Below, piece by piece: positions 42,901 through 52,859 of a stretch of DNA of 64,000 nt (position 1 is the first letter of the stretch; every line of letters starts with the position of its first letter). The stretch covers positions 29,698,001-29,762,000 of the forward strand of contig OU612068.1 in NCBI GenBank assembly GCA_914767715.1, given 5' to 3'. The DNA is from Membranipora membranacea (lineage: Eukaryota; Bryozoa; Gymnolaemata; Cheilostomatida; Membraniporidae). The notes beneath the pieces are model-generated. The model had not been told where the DNA came from. It did no database searches and was given only the letters and a program-made list of their open reading frames with translations. The position numbers were made by a program, and so were the translations under genes.

Positions 42901-45900
42901 GGCTACATATTGAAGACATTATTTTTTCCATTCATTGCCTCAGAATAGGCTCAGAAGTCAGACTGAGACAGCATGAGACACAATGCACTATTGTGGATAT
43001 GGCAATTGTGGTGCACTATATTGTGGACTTTGGTTGAAGTTGACTAGTATTCTATACTGACTAGTTGACAAGTTGACTAGTATTCCATATGCATGAGATA
43101 AGATATAAACTATTGCTGATGGCCCGTGACTATAGACACTGGTGGATCCCGAATAAAGACATACCTGATCAGGGACAGAGCTGATGATGATTGAGCCCAT
43201 ATTCTCTTCTTGTGAGAATATAACAGACCCATTAACAGGACTGAGATCTGTGATAGACTTGCCAACAATCCTCCAGCTGACTGACACCTCACCGTATACA
43301 CCACCGTCTCTGATAACGGGAATCTCTACTGAGGAGATATTACTCGCTTTACTTTCAACTACATGAAATAAGACGGCACAGAGGTAAGTTACAGTTGGTT
43401 AGCAGACTGAGGGCCTGCAGCAAAATTACCTAGTGAAGAATTCTAGTGACGAATACTGATACGGTGATACTGTGATAGTAAATCACTTTTGAGGACAGAA
43501 TAATTATAGTGCAACCAGTTGAACCATGGGCCACATTGCTGCCGGACCTGAGATTTAACAAACTTTAGCGTTTTACCCGGTGGTACTGATAAGTCAGTAT
43601 GAAATCAAGGATCAACAGAATATATCACTTACAAAGCCTGTAGGTAGAGTCAGGAGTAAACCGAATCTGACCATAGGGAGCGTCATTCTCAGATATTGTC
43701 ACATTAACGGACACAGGATCACCGAGTTCTGAGGAAACATCATTGGGGTGACTCTTTATAGAGAAGATGTATGTCTCATCAAGCTAAAAATATATGTGCA
43801 AACCTAGTCTTGCAATATGTGTATGTAATAATACTACTATAACTAGCAGCTTTGTGTAGTCACTACAGTATTACACAGTGCCATGTCAGTCATTGTTCAG
43901 ACTGGAAATCCAACACTAGAAATGACCTGACATTATAAACATGCATTCTGCTGATTGATTGTACACCTGGAAATAGGTACAGTTTCATCGCCTTTTCTGG
44001 GTATGTCTATGACCAAATTCAAAACCCATTTGAAAGACAACCAAAGAAAGATGTCAGTCATTTAAAAAATATTCAGTATTTGATGTTACTCTATTCACTC
44101 ATTTGATTCGATATTTTTTGCTATTTTGCCACTTTTTGTACAATTGCTAAATACATGCTCAGGAACTGTTTTATACCGTAAAACCATCATGCCTCCCTGC
44201 ATGGTTTTTCACTCATAACTTCTGGGCTAATTAGTCAATAACCTTCTCACTTTCACATTATGTCCATCAATTTCTCAAATTACATCTTGTTAAGTTTTGA
44301 GGATGTATGCGCATAACTTCCTGAGATGGAGCCAGATAAAAGAAGCTCCTCTCGATTTTGTTTATTTGCTTGTTTTGGTGGCTCCCTGTAGGTCACATGA
44401 CTTCTCACAACGTAACGTTAATTCAGTCTGATGAAAGTATTGTCTGTTGTGATAATAGCTTTCGCGGTAGCGATAAAGATAGCTGAGGAAGCCAATCTTG
44501 AGCTATTCTACAAACTTCATGAATTTCCATGTGCACCATCCATCTGTGTAGCACTATAGTATCATGGTTTCATTGTTAAACTCTACACCAACTCCAAACA
44601 ACATGGTTGTGACATCGGATGATAATGATTCCATTGTGAAAGTTATCTGCCCATACCTCTGGGATATTATCATCAGTAGCTATGATGATAATAGTTTTCT
44701 CGCTCTCTCCAGGGTTGAAAGTCAGTAGACCAGTTGAGCCAAAGAACTGAGAGTTACCTTCTCCTGACATACTATAGAATATGGAGCGAGGTACGAGATC
44801 ACCTCCTATACGTACAATCCTCACAGTGAAACTCTCTCCTTCACCCTAATAAATAAAAAATCACAGAAAACATTTGATCAGTTTGGACTCGACAAATTTT
44901 GTAAAAGCTACCATTTGGTCTAAGTTTAATATGGGAAACCAGGAGAAGTACATCGTAAAATATCACATTACCTTGACTATGGAGTCTGAATCTACAGCAA
45001 GTTGGAAGATTCCTCCGGGATTATCATTCTCTGCAATTACTATATTTTTCTACAATAGAGGAAATGTGGTGTTTGATGAAGATATAAAAATTGGTTGTGG
45101 CTTTAAGGGCTTTAATTCCATACTGTAAATAGTTTGTCAAGTCAGTGCATCCAACAGTTCATCAGTAAGAACAATCAAACCATCTATAATGCAAGGTAAG
45201 TGTTACCTGAGTAAAGTTCGCTCTGAGTCGCTGTGTATCACTAGGCTGTGCACTATCCAGAGATAATATCATCTCTTCATCTGTCTCACTCACATCATCA
45301 GATAGTATCTCTATCACAATCACAGCAGTACTGCTGCCAGGAGAGAAGGAGATAACTCCTGATAGAGACGTGACGTCGTCAGCGGATACAGGTGTTGGCA
45401 TGAGAGGAGTAAGAGACCAAGTAACAGTAGCTTCTCCGGCTGTTCCCTCTCGTGAGACAACTATTCGTAACTGTACAAATACAAAGTAACATAATGACCT
45501 CAAAATTTTGTGAATTGTCAAAGATGTAACTATGAAATTAAAAATATATATACTCATTTACAAAAACTTATACTGATCTACATTTTTACACTATGTGTTA
45601 TTATATGATATTTAAATTGTAAACAATTTCATTGAAACATCTACTCATTGCAGCGGGATGAATGGAAAAACATCATACATAGGGGCTTAACTCTTTAAAC
45701 TGGATTTACTCATGGTCATGGCAGGAAGTTTGGGACATGGTGACATGGACCTTTAGAAAAATAAAACAACATCGTATAAAATACATAGAGTGATTTGAGC
45801 AGGAGGTTTGGGACAATACTTCCTGATTTTAAGAAATACTTATCAGCAGTTGTTTTGTTCAACAACAATGTAGAGACAACTCCTGATGCAGAGCAGAAAA

Positions 45901-48900
45901 ACAGAGCCCTCTGCATTTCCAGGGAGTTTGGGGCACAACTGTGTCATCGATTGTGTCCCAAACTCACTAACATCACTTACTACACAACAAAGAGTTTGCT
46001 TTTTATTAAAAATTTATTGCCCAAAGAGCAGAAAGCTCTTGATTGTGATCAGCACGATAAGATACACTTACCGTAATGTTACCATTGTCTGGTTCTGAGA
46101 CTATCAGATCATAATCATCAGAGAATCCAATCTCACCATTAGCATCATCTGATGTGACAATAGCCACTTCTGTTCTACGCTCTCCTTTATAAGGACTGTT
46201 AAATGATGGTGGAGTAAGATCTACAAAAGATACATAGTGACAGTGTGAAATTTGAATAGCACACATTACGCAAATACGTGTCCATATGAGACGATGAAAA
46301 ATGAAATAATGAAATGCTTTTTGGCAATAAAGACCGTGGCAAATCTCATCTGTCAATACCAACTTACCATTCAGTAACTTCACTTCATCTATCATAGACT
46401 CAAAGCTTGCTCCTATACTGAGGAAGGCAGAGTCACTGATCTCCACAGCGATGTTGGCTGATTCTTCACCGTCTGGTATGACTACTTGGTATGGACTGTT
46501 AGAGATCAGTGTACCAGGTATGACGACTCCATCCTCAGAGTAATAACATGTGAATGTTACGAGCACATCACTGATGACACCTCCAGATCTCTCTACAGTC
46601 CAGAGTACGGAGCGAGGGGAACCAGTCTGTAATAAAACACACAAAAAAAACAATCAATCTGTATAACTGGTCAAGACTAGAAAATTAGCATAGAGAGAGA
46701 AAAAGGCTGGATTTGGTCAAAAGCATTACAGCGACATTGTCAGGAAGCTATTTGTCAAACTTGGCTAAGACACAAGTCTGACACTCAGCATCATAATTCA
46801 ACCCTTTTATAACCATAAACATTGATAGTTTTAAATTGTTCATCCACTTATATATATGGTTATGGTTGATGATGTCTTATTAGAACAAACTTGAGAAATA
46901 TTTGCACACAAAAGCCATGCAAACAGAGTAGACTGAAGAGGTTGTAATTTAAGCTATAAATTTTAACTGATACAGCTTTTGAGCAGACTGTGGTAGACAG
47001 ATGAGTCAGAAGTAAGGAGCTTACAGAGTTGATTGATGTTACACCGTGTCTCCACTGTACAGCCCCATGAGCGATATCACTATCCTGTATTATAACAGCC
47101 CTCTGCTGTGTACCGTCTAGTCGAGCTCCTCCTGTTACCGAAGTCAGACTTACTATAAACGCCTCACTCATCTACAACAGTGAGGAAAATAAGGTGGTCA
47201 TTCATCAGGATAGACACCTTACATGTGGAGTCATAGTGAAGCTAATTTAGTGTTTTTATTATCTTTAACATGATAAGTTTGTTTATAACATACTTATATA
47301 CGAAAACTATAATATAAAAAAAATTAATAATAATATATTATTTATTAACAATCCCACACAAACGGAAAACCCTCATTGACAAAATATTAAAAATCATTTT
47401 CATGTTGTATAAAACAGATTGGATTTTTGGCACACCTAGATTTAACAGATTCCAAGCATTGATTGCTCATAATAATCTCCCAAAATTAAATTAGCACCAG
47501 TAAAATTTATAAACTATAGGTCATTCATATCAATGAACCATTGTATTATAAAATTTTACACCAAATGAGATTAAATTATTACTAAAAATAAATATAAATC
47601 AGGTTAGAATTCCACACATACCTCAGGTGTTGTATCTTGTAGGGCGCTTACAGTAATAACAGCGGATGTCTCTCCCTCCCTGAGAGTGACTAACCCTGAT
47701 AGAGGCTCAATGTCTGAGGCAGCAGAGTCTGAGTCAGCAGAGTCTGAGGATGATGTTACATTGTAGGCTACACTTATCTGAAAGCATTGAGGTCATATTA
47801 ATAATGTATATTACAAAAAAATGCAGATATACTAGGGTCTTGTCAACTTTCAGGCTATGCAAAGATTTGCTATGGAAATCAGCATGATCGAACTATGTGC
47901 ACATAAAATAACTTACACTAGTCAGAGATAATAGTGAAAGTCACCCAACTACATTATGATAATGAGAAAGGAACACACATCAAAAATATATTGATCAGAA
48001 ATAGAATATTTTATACTGACCTCCCCAAAAGTACCTCCTTCTCTTCTCATACTGAGTACAGCTCTAGGTGAAGACTGATCCTCATTTATATAAACAGGAG
48101 AGGCCTGGCTGGGATCAAGCATGATAACACCATGCTCATCATCATTAGCGGCGATCTCGACTGTAATGGTGTTGGGGGTGATCACCACTGCCTCACCAGT
48201 CACAGAACTTAGGCTGATCTGAAACTCTTCTTCTAACTCAGGTAGCTCATCTGACAGAACCTACATAATATACAGTGTGTATATTCTATCATCATCAAGA
48301 AATGCTTTGTTACTTCTTTAGCACACAAAACTTAATCACAAGACCAAATCTGAGAGCACTGTTTGGTGCGTTTTAATTGCTGATCATGGAATAGATGTTG
48401 CGAGAAGGACAACATGATTTTTCAAACAATGCCAAAATTAAAAAAACATATCTTGCAATACTGAAATTGGTCACTGTATCAACAACAAAATTTGCAATGA
48501 TGTCTTACCATGACACTGATGTTTTTATTGATCTCTCCAGGATTGAATACAACTATACCATCATCTAACAGGAAGTCCTGATTCTGCTGGGCTGACTGTG
48601 ATGTCACTGTGTATGTGACTGATATCTGAGTATCTACAGGCCCAATTGTCTCCTCCGTATCAGCCGAGGTTATCCTCCCTCTTATCACCGGTATCTGTAT
48701 GATATACTGGGCGGACTCTTCGACTACAAACTGTCTTTCCTAATAAAATAACATATTCAATACTGAGTTTTATGAGGTATAGTTTAAAGTGGGTTAGCAT
48801 CTAGCAGGGCCGCACTACATTTACATACATCATATGATGACAGTCAGCAAAATATAGCCACGTTCATACGCACAGCAGCTGACGCTGTTAGTGGAATTGA

Positions 48901-51296
48901 GTAAAGTACACTTGATATAATACACTGCTCTATATAATCACTAGCATAACAGCTGCAGTATAAACCATGAAGTGGTAAATCTAACTGTACTTGGCTCACC
49001 CTAAGCACCAAGCTAAGTATCAACTAGCGACAGCAGATAAACTCCAACTAGGGCTATTACTGATATTAGCTGGATTTGGGCTATCGGCATAGAGACTGAC
49101 GATTAGGAAAATATCATATTGACTCTCGTGATCTGACTGGGCATGTAGATCACTGATAAACTAGGCTATCATTACCACAAAGCAGGTGTCGTAAGGCTAA
49201 GTATGCATCATGCGTGACTTGAATTTGCGCATGTGCAAGAACAACGAGTTGAGTCTGGGTTCTGATTGCAACTTTGGAAAGGGGAAATGGGATATCCCCT
49301 GCATAAACTGTCAATCAAAATGAGCTAATAATGACAAGAGAGGATAACTATTAATAACAAATCCACACGCTTTGGGGCGTATGTCACCAGAGCAGGTAGC
49401 CAATCAGATGGCTTCGGAATTCCGAGACTCAATTTTGCAGAGATCAGTTCATGCCCAGAGCTGAGCATGCGCAGAATGGAAAAATATGAGCTTTTACAAT
49501 GTCAAAATTCTCATGAGAAAACTTTGGCCATCAACAAAAGCCAGACAGCTGTGTGATGAGTGATAGCTAACCAGAACATGAATCTCATGAATGAGTAGCA
49601 TGAAGGCTGGTGTTACTTACTTGTACAAAATGGACAGGTGCATCATTTTTGAGTATAGTGATTTGTCGTACTCCATTAGATATCGTCACATCTGTCTGTT
49701 CCGTACTCAGTCTAATAGGAAATGACTCATCATTTTCTGGGAGCGAGTCATCGATCACACTCAGTGAGACAACCGCTGATCTGCAGTAAAGAAATAAGAA
49801 CAATGAATGAGATTAGGTCATCCTAAGGTCTGAAATGGCAGACAAAAGAGATACATATTTCTAAGATGACTGGTGATTTGTTATCAGGGACTATACCCTT
49901 TTGCTACGGAAATGTCACCGGGCCAATAGATTACTTTTTATATTGTATAATACTGTCAAGAAACAATAAGAATTGTTATACTACCCTAGGGGACTAAATA
50001 CTAGCTAGATTTGAGTTTAGCTAGGTAAGCTTGCACCAAATCTTAGTGGGTGAGAAAGTCAGAAAGAGAGTAATGGAGCCAATCCATGCCTGTAAGTGAT
50101 GGGTGCTATATCTATTTATATAAATATAATTTAATTTTTGATAGTCGAACTCACCTCTGCTGATCAGTAAATATCACACTGCCTGATGATGGTGTGAGGT
50201 CATCACTGCTGCCTGTGATATCATAGTTTATGATAACTTCACCATACGCTCCAGCGGTACGTATCACTGTGAGCTGGATTGTGTCTCCTTCAGAGCCTGT
50301 CAGTGTACTCACATTCTAACAGTAAGTAAGTCATACAGCGAATTGTAATTTAATATGGTGCAATACTGGGCCTTACTAAGTACCAGTAGTTAGTTTGGAT
50401 GAGGAGTATTAGGGTTTGAGCTAGACCACCGGACGCCAAATCATGAATTACACAATTTATTCAAATGATCAGTGTTGGCTGTAAAAAATCTCTAGTAAGC
50501 CATTATTTTATCTTTGAAAAGCTCTCTTTTCTCAGGTAGAAGTTGAATGTTACCAAACTGATATTCATTGTTTAGGGTATGAATACATGTCATACCAAAA
50601 AAAATAGAACAAAATTATTTCGACGTGTATCTACCACAAATAGCAGAAATCATAAAGCCTACATAGACTAACATGTAGATGAGAGCATGACTGCCTACCT
50701 CAAAGCTGAATATACCGGCAGCGTCATCATTAGCGGTTATAGTAACGACAGCACTGCTCTGATCTCCTATCACCACCTCGTCAGAAGTCGACTGTAGAGT
50801 TACAGTAAACTCCTCGTCAGGCTCTGGTATCTCATCATCCACAGTGGAGAAAGTTACAGAGGAAGTGAGGTCATCTGGCTGAAACACTGCTACCTGACTA
50901 CTACCAATAAAATCACCGACGGCCTCATCCTGCCAAAATTAGTTATAACACAACGTGAGGTGTTGGAAGTCTGATAAAGATTTGATAGCCATTGCATTTA
51001 TGAGTGTTCCATAGAGCGGAAACCTTTGGTCTGCCTGAGACCTTCAACTTTTCAATGACAAAAGAAGATCATACTATGCAATCCATACCTCTAAGACGAC
51101 GATGATAGTCTGAGACTGGCTGTCTGTCGCTGATCTTGATAATGTTATCTCCACTTGGTTTCCTTCGATCACATCGTATGTTGGGGAGGAGAGCTGGTAG
51201 GTAGCCTGAGTTTGTGTCCCAGTAATAGATAACAGGACTAAGGCTAACAATAAGGCACCGCCTCCATCCATTACCAACACCTCAATAAGGCAGTCT
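2404..51296 (-). CDS. ADGRV1: ADGRV1-like (VLGR1/GPR98) giant adhesion GPCR, extracellular part, 69 exons, 3' end outside window
   Basis: This is the giant surface adhesion receptor family built from Calx-beta repeats, which in vertebrates forms ankle links in hair cells. I traced 69 exons with GT-AG borders; the phases agree at every junction except one (between 39158 and 38036). The order is signal peptide (51271), eleven Calx-beta domains with a laminin-G module set into the last, more Calx-beta repeats with a PAN-like module set into one, then an EPTP/EAR propeller, then about seven more Calx-beta domains up to 2404. LamG early and EAR late is the layout known for ADGRV1 and no other Calx-beta family I know. 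About 30 complete Calx-beta units end in a (N/S)D...G motif; the human protein has 35. GAIN, GPS and 7TM regions are not seen and should lie to the left of position 1. Extracellular Calx-beta proteins of the FRAS/FREM type are excluded by the EAR and LamG modules. Confidence 0.9.
3441..3557. repeat. Minisatellite, about 16-bp unit (paired GTGAC octamers)
   Basis: About seven units of GTGACGGTGTGACATT-like sequence, with variants GTGACGCT and GTGACGTT. The array starts only about eight bases beyond the donor of the ADGRV1-like exon 3566-3754, inside the intron. On the gene strand it reads as ACAATGTCACACCGTC repeats. Confidence 0.9.
7088..7236. repeat. Minisatellite, 13-bp unit GCGCAACGTCATA
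   Basis: About eleven units of AGCGCAACGTCAT, well matched in the centre (7150-7210) and degenerate at both ends. It is GC-rich against an AT-rich intron (6935-8161). No gene is seen in the rest of that intron. Confidence 0.92.
8471..8590. mobile_element. Degenerate partial copy of the CTTTCAATTAG MITE family
   Basis: The stretch from ACTCAGTGATGGAACTA through ACATTCTTAGTGATTGATTTGGGA to CTAATTGAAAGACCAA matches the right-hand half of the element at 52860-53104 in order and spacing, with scattered changes. It lies in the intron just before the ADGRV1-like exon at 8623 (downstream on the gene strand). No matching left terminus is evident. Confidence 0.7.
10120..12067 (-). CDS. ADGRV1: ADGRV1-like giant exon: two Calx-beta domains plus EPTP/EAR propeller (exon 54)
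   Basis: This is a single uninterrupted exon of 1,948 bases, where the other exons average about 165. It completes Calx-beta 21 (DDSTPETDELF-like run ... TENDGAGG), encodes Calx-beta 22-23 (to VQSDSPNG) and the first half of 24. About 300 residues (about 11070-10150) then follow without Calx-beta motifs, made of hydrophobic beta repeats such as YFIIFNQD, STYVVVLNS, LTQTLLVDN and ILGITVST. Short repeats of about 45 residues with central Y/T-V-V-L-N strands are what is expected of EPTP/EAR seven-blade propellers, which ADGRV1 shares with LGI and TSPEAR proteins. The Calx-beta fold resumes in exon 55 (SVDISFAAGE). Phase 2 at the donor matches exon 55. Confidence 0.85.
12223..12503 (-). mobile_element. 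MITE-like repeat, copy 1 of a family ending in GCAACCAGGGTTTC
   Basis: Its reverse complement aligns over its length with 30040-30393. Shared blocks are GGGTAGTAAAGAATTTGCTA, CTTTGTGCAT, AGTTGCTGACTCT, TAACACTTCA and TAGGGGAGGTTC, ending GTTTGAAACCCTGG. It lies in the intron between the ADGRV1-like exons 12067 and 12550. The end carrying the partner inverted repeat is eroded here, so its boundary is approximate. Confidence 0.75.
12550..19358 (-). CDS. ADGRV1: ADGRV1-like Calx-beta block between the PAN-like module and the EAR exon (exons 45-53)
   Basis: Exons: 19358-19181, 17519-17435, 16918-16776, 16500-16375, 15696-15511, 14565-14426, 13973-13874, 13125-12943, 12756-12550. They complete Calx-beta 18 and give 19, 20 and most of 21. 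Visible marks are LPDLQPELNERFTVLLD, GRYNDDANG, QANDYVAG, EASNDPHG and DDTIPEVQEVF. Small exons (85-207 bases) with mixed phases all join in frame. The intron 13126-13873 contains a SINE-like copy. The intron 17520-19180 (1.66 kb) shows no gene. Confidence 0.87.
13330..13531 (-). mobile_element. SINE-like tRNA-derived repeat
   Basis: On the minus strand from 13531 the sequence reads AAGGCTCAGTGGTATGAC, an A-box-like stretch. About 40 bases later comes GGTTCAACTCC (13482-13472), a perfect match to the RNA polymerase III B box GGTTCRANYCC. No intact cloverleaf or acceptor pairing is visible, and unique-looking sequence follows, as in tRNA-derived SINEs. It lies in an ADGRV1-like intron. The 3' end is a guess. 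Confidence 0.6.
20198..20728 (-). CDS. ADGRV1: ADGRV1-like PAN/apple-like cysteine module (exons 43-44)
   Basis: Exons 20728-20542 and 20341-20198 join the Calx-beta strand GSLLVYYST to the next strand of the same domain (AGSDYI...IIPEGE, exon 45). Between them lies about 100 residues with a CxxxC, then C and C pattern: ACAEFCLLEPTCQAFEINQ... followed by LLCKW. This is the core spacing of PAN/apple domains (CxxxC......CxxF........C.L), which usually bind protein or carbohydrate. The upstream half (PVGGDNLWFYQSPYAGY) has no family mark that I recognise. Calx-beta domains here otherwise contain almost no cysteine, so a disulfide-bonded insert stands out. The PAN assignment rests on the cysteine spacing and is only moderately sure. 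Confidence 0.6.
21022..35646 (-). CDS. ADGRV1: ADGRV1-like middle Calx-beta block (exons 27-42)
   Basis: Exons: 35646-35432, 35155-35036, 34535-34414, 32849-32595, 32221-32084, 28436-28167, 27841-27638, 26293-26170, 25760-25600, 24716-24593, 23593-23421, 23052-22948, 22444-22291, 21955-21824, 21668-21550, 21203-21022. Phases agree at every junction. The block finishes Calx-beta 11 (ISGVLSFS... TSKGGARIS) and gives domains 12-17 and the first half of 18. Linkers include KSDNANG, VENDLPNG, LNSDDAYG, LANDDPYG, EANDNANG, SSDDPQG and RANDNPHG. The intron between 32084 and 28436 carries the lectin gene on the other strand. The exon at 24716-24593 uses a GTGAGT donor that lies 28 bases from a palindromic mini-element. 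The donor at 23421 is followed by a tandem array of near-copies of itself. Confidence 0.88.
23290..23430. repeat. Tandem array of splice-donor-like units
   Basis: On the gene (minus) strand, about five units of 26-32 bases follow the exon border TTTGGAGAG|GTAAAAG at 23421. Each repeats the (T)TTGGAGAG-GTA or AATTGGAAAG-GTA core with an A/T-rich spacer. The array has copied the exon end together with its 5' splice site into the intron. Confidence 0.85.
24493..24565. mobile_element. Palindromic mini-element, copy 1, with 8-bp flanking direct repeats
   Basis: Two perfect 26-base arms (24501-24526 and 24529-24554) are separated by only CT. The arm is AGAGTAAGGATATATATCAC plus AGAGTA. The direct repeat ATAATATC flanks it at 24493-24500 and 24558-24565, as a target duplication would. 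The same arm sequence recurs at 61659-61702. It ends 28 bases from an ADGRV1-like donor. Confidence 0.75.
26290..26415. repeat. Tandem repeat, 15-bp-type unit ATTTATAGCATTCAT
   Basis: About seven AT-rich units (TATAGCATT(A/C)ATATT) lie directly beside the acceptor of the ADGRV1-like exon 26293-26170, within the upstream intron. Confidence 0.85.
28935..28942 (+). promoter_or_regulatory. TATA box of the nested lectin gene
   Basis: TATAAAAG stands 108 bases before the ATG at 29043, which would place transcription start near 28965 and give a 5' leader of about 75 bases. Its context (GCTATAAAAGGCG) is the canonical form. It implies a separate promoter inside the ADGRV1-like intron. Confidence 0.65.
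29043..30867 (+). CDS. Secreted coiled-coil C-type-lectin-like protein, nested in an ADGRV1 intron
   Basis: Three exons: 29043-29362, 29625-29758 and 30425-30867 (stop TAA). Phases 2 and 1 join in frame, for 298 residues. Residues 1-20 are a signal peptide (MLRLIICIVMLSAAAPVRG). About residues 25-75 look like a short amphipathic coiled coil (EQVENN, QRVEQMVEQRVSKLLDKV), which could drive oligomers. A C-type-lectin fold follows: ERCLSGF...NKCYYFS, LDWFGAKEQC, FWYSRDKQTHLFGGFW, DQCIYLDANYEYFWRNISC and HHFICEHN, with the expected cysteines. The calcium/sugar motifs EPN or QPD and WND are absent, so calcium-dependent mannose- or galactose-type binding is unlikely. A low-complexity Gln/Asp/Pro tail of about 60 residues ends the protein. 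The gene runs antisense to ADGRV1 within the 28437-32083 intron. Confidence 0.87.
30040..30393 (+). mobile_element. MITE, copy 2 of the GCAACCAGGGTTTC family, in lectin intron 2
   Basis: It begins GCAACCAAGGTTTC and ends GAAACCCTGGTTGC, an inverted repeat of 14 bases with one mismatch. The inside matches 12223-12503 in reverse orientation. It has no coding capacity. Its right end lies 31 bases before the acceptor of lectin exon 3, so the branch-point region now abuts the element. No convincing target duplication is visible. Confidence 0.78.
30868..32083. other. Lectin 3' flank and remaining ADGRV1 intron, no gene seen
   Basis: AT-rich sequence without coding signs on either strand. I found no clear AATAAA signal for the lectin gene in the first few hundred bases; the open frames here lack homology marks or splice partners. 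Confidence 0.5.
32990..33520. repeat. Tandem array, 141-bp unit, about 3.6 copies
   Basis: The block GGTCAT(A/G)TG(A/G)CAT starts at 33004, 33145, 33286 and 33427, an exact 141-base spacing. Each unit also has TTGATGATGTCAT, CGGTATA, CCCAAGTTT, TCAATCGCATGAT, AATCG(A/G)CAGCAAT and GCC(A)TATTGGAT. The last copy is shortened and has small deletions. The array lies in the intron between ADGRV1-like exons 34414 and 32849. Confidence 0.93.
36546..39317 (-). CDS. ADGRV1: ADGRV1-like laminin-G/pentraxin-like module (exons 22-26)
   Basis: Exons: 39317-39158, 38036-37946, 37778-37561, 37216-37089, 36668-36546. The conserved LamG signals are FAISTWVKP (near 37710), FILTK, GWHHLLINVQG, FVLNGVLAS and GPIYIGAS with a closing GLIQDLRIYNRKL. 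The last three exons join in phase 1-0-2 without a break. The module falls inside a Calx-beta domain: the first half ends SGNVE at 39993 and the second half resumes near 35620. Exon 22 ends in phase 1 but exon 23 needs phase 0, so a small exon between 38037 and 39157 (length 2 mod 3) was probably missed, or one border is wrong. Exon 22 itself has an unusual Gly/Ser/Pro-rich tail and is the least certain part. Confidence 0.8.
39993..50929 (-). CDS. ADGRV1: ADGRV1-like N-terminal Calx-beta block (exons 2-21)
   Basis: Exons, in transcription order: 50929-50699, 50315-50155, 49780-49621, 48739-48509, 48260-48021, 47777-47622, 47171-47025, 46626-46368, 46220-46072, 45470-45207, 45049-44972, 44845-44657, 43783-43633, 43358-43165, 42858-42735, 42273-42143, 41864-41744, 41500-41371, 41017-40797, 40207-39993. 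All splice in frame. They encode Calx-beta domains 1-10 and the first half of the eleventh. Typical marks are acidic calcium-site runs such as DDEIPEPDEEF and DDTEPESLEYF, and ends such as TANDDAAG, AANDDEHG, TSDDANG, AENDNPGG, SENDAPYG, TANDNANG and TNDDPSG. Most domains are split over two or three exons, with borders often just before an E-rich strand or after the 'G.(V/I)' turn. Confidence 0.88.
51089..51296 (-). CDS. ADGRV1: ADGRV1-like exon 1: start codon, signal peptide and first Calx-beta strand
   Basis: The exon opens after a good acceptor (TTTACAG) at 51296, so an upstream non-coding exon probably exists, but I could not locate it. I chose the Met at 51271, because an acidic-glycine start (MDGGG) followed by a strongly hydrophobic Leu/Val stretch and an ITGTQTQA cleavage region makes a normal secretory signal. 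An earlier in-frame Met at 51313 lies before the acceptor and reads intron. The mature chain starts near TYQLSS and enters a Calx-beta domain (YDVIEGNQVEITLSR). The donor after TTAGAG at 51089 leaves phase 0. Confidence 0.8.
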
Positions 51297-52855
51297 GTAA
51301 AGAAAACAAGCAATAAAACATGTTAATTAAATAAGTTTACTTAAAGTTGTACTGTAGTGTGATATTTGCTGTCTGGCCATTTGAGCTTAAAACAGCATAA
51401 GTTAGAACATAGCCAAGTATTGGTAACAATGATATTTTTAGAATTACACTCCATTATTTATTTAATCCCGATCTCAGAAATTTTAAAAGCACAGGTATCT
51501 TTATGATAGGTACTTGTATTTACCTCTTTGGTTTTACAAACAAGTAACACTGAGTTGGGAAAAAAGACGACACTTAAAATACCTACTACTATTATATCTA
51601 ACTGACAACACAATGTAACAGAGTAACAATGTAACAGGTACCCGGTAGTAGTGACATTAATAATTGATGCTAATAAGGCTCAATAAGCTGAGCAGTGTAT
51701 ACAGATATAACAAGCCACATGTCACCTTACATCATTCATCTCAATCAGGTAAACAATGATCATTACTGGGAATTATTGATCAGCTATAATTTGAAAGTAT
51801 CGCCCAAATTGAATAGTTACATGGAAGCTTGTACGACCAAAATTATGATTCACCATAAAGACAACAATAGACTCCACAGCTTTAAAAGAAAAGGGTTCAA
51901 CAGATAATGAACAAATACAGATCTTAGTCTGAGCCCTCCCCCACATTTGCCACCTCCAATGGCTCCCCGGCCGGGGAAGCAAATCGTGTCAGCAGCAGCG
52001 AGGCTTTGGTTACCAAAAATACTATTGTGACCAAGGAATTTTATTTTCAGTAAATTATCTCAGCTACGAAAGCTATTTAGGAAGCTTTACTAAGATCAAC
52101 ATGTGAGCTAAAAGAGCTTCAGAGTGGATATTAACTCTCTACAACTACTATTCTCATTTTCAAATTTCTTTAGATTTTACTCAGTTCATCCAATGAGATT
52201 AATCTTCTTCTAAGAACAAGTGTTACACAGTCGGAACAATTCATGATCTTATTGACCATTGTGTTTGAAGATTTAACTGTAGCCTCACACCCTAAGCACA
52301 TGTGATAAGACATAGCTTTATCTTATCCTAGCCATGATTTTGTTTTGAAAAGCAAAACAAAAAGGGGCCTTTGAGATAACGCTAATATGACAGTATTAAT
52401 GTGTGTATCAAGTTTTAAAAATTGCACATGCATGTCTCCAGTGATTGTGGACCAGCAGACACAATACAGGTTTAATTAAAATGAAAGTTTGTGGATCAGA
52501 ATCATAAGTATGACAGGGTGTAAACAGCCAGCTAGGACCAGATTAATTAATCAATTAATTGTCAAGCAACAAAATAAGTTACCAGAGCTTGAGAGGTCTC
52601 ATCATATTACACCGATGATACAGCCACTGACCGCTTCACACCAGAAAGGCTGTTTCTACTTAATGGGACAATCAAGGCTGCACAAACTTAAACCTCTGCG
52701 GCAGCATCAACTGAGCCGGTTTAAATCAATTTAAGTAAAAGCTTTGGGTGCCTGGAACTGGCATGAATATTATTTGCGTATTTCATGTATCCCCAACCCA
52801 CTTGCTGGTAGGTATTCTATTTTTGGACAACAAAATACATCCTTGCAAGCCCCAG
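51297..52855. other. Upstream region of the ADGRV1-like gene, no gene seen
   Basis: It should contain the ADGRV1 promoter and a 5' non-coding exon, since the coding exon is preceded by an acceptor. I could not identify either with confidence. Open frames of 60-80 codons here look random. Confidence 0.4.
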
Positions 52856-52859
52856 CCAG

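Noticed and set aside
2404-51296. FRAS1/FREM or Na/Ca-exchanger origin of the Calx-beta repeats
   Set aside because: FRAS/FREM carry CSPG repeats and few Calx-beta domains; exchangers have two. The repeat number with LamG and EAR modules fits only ADGRV1.
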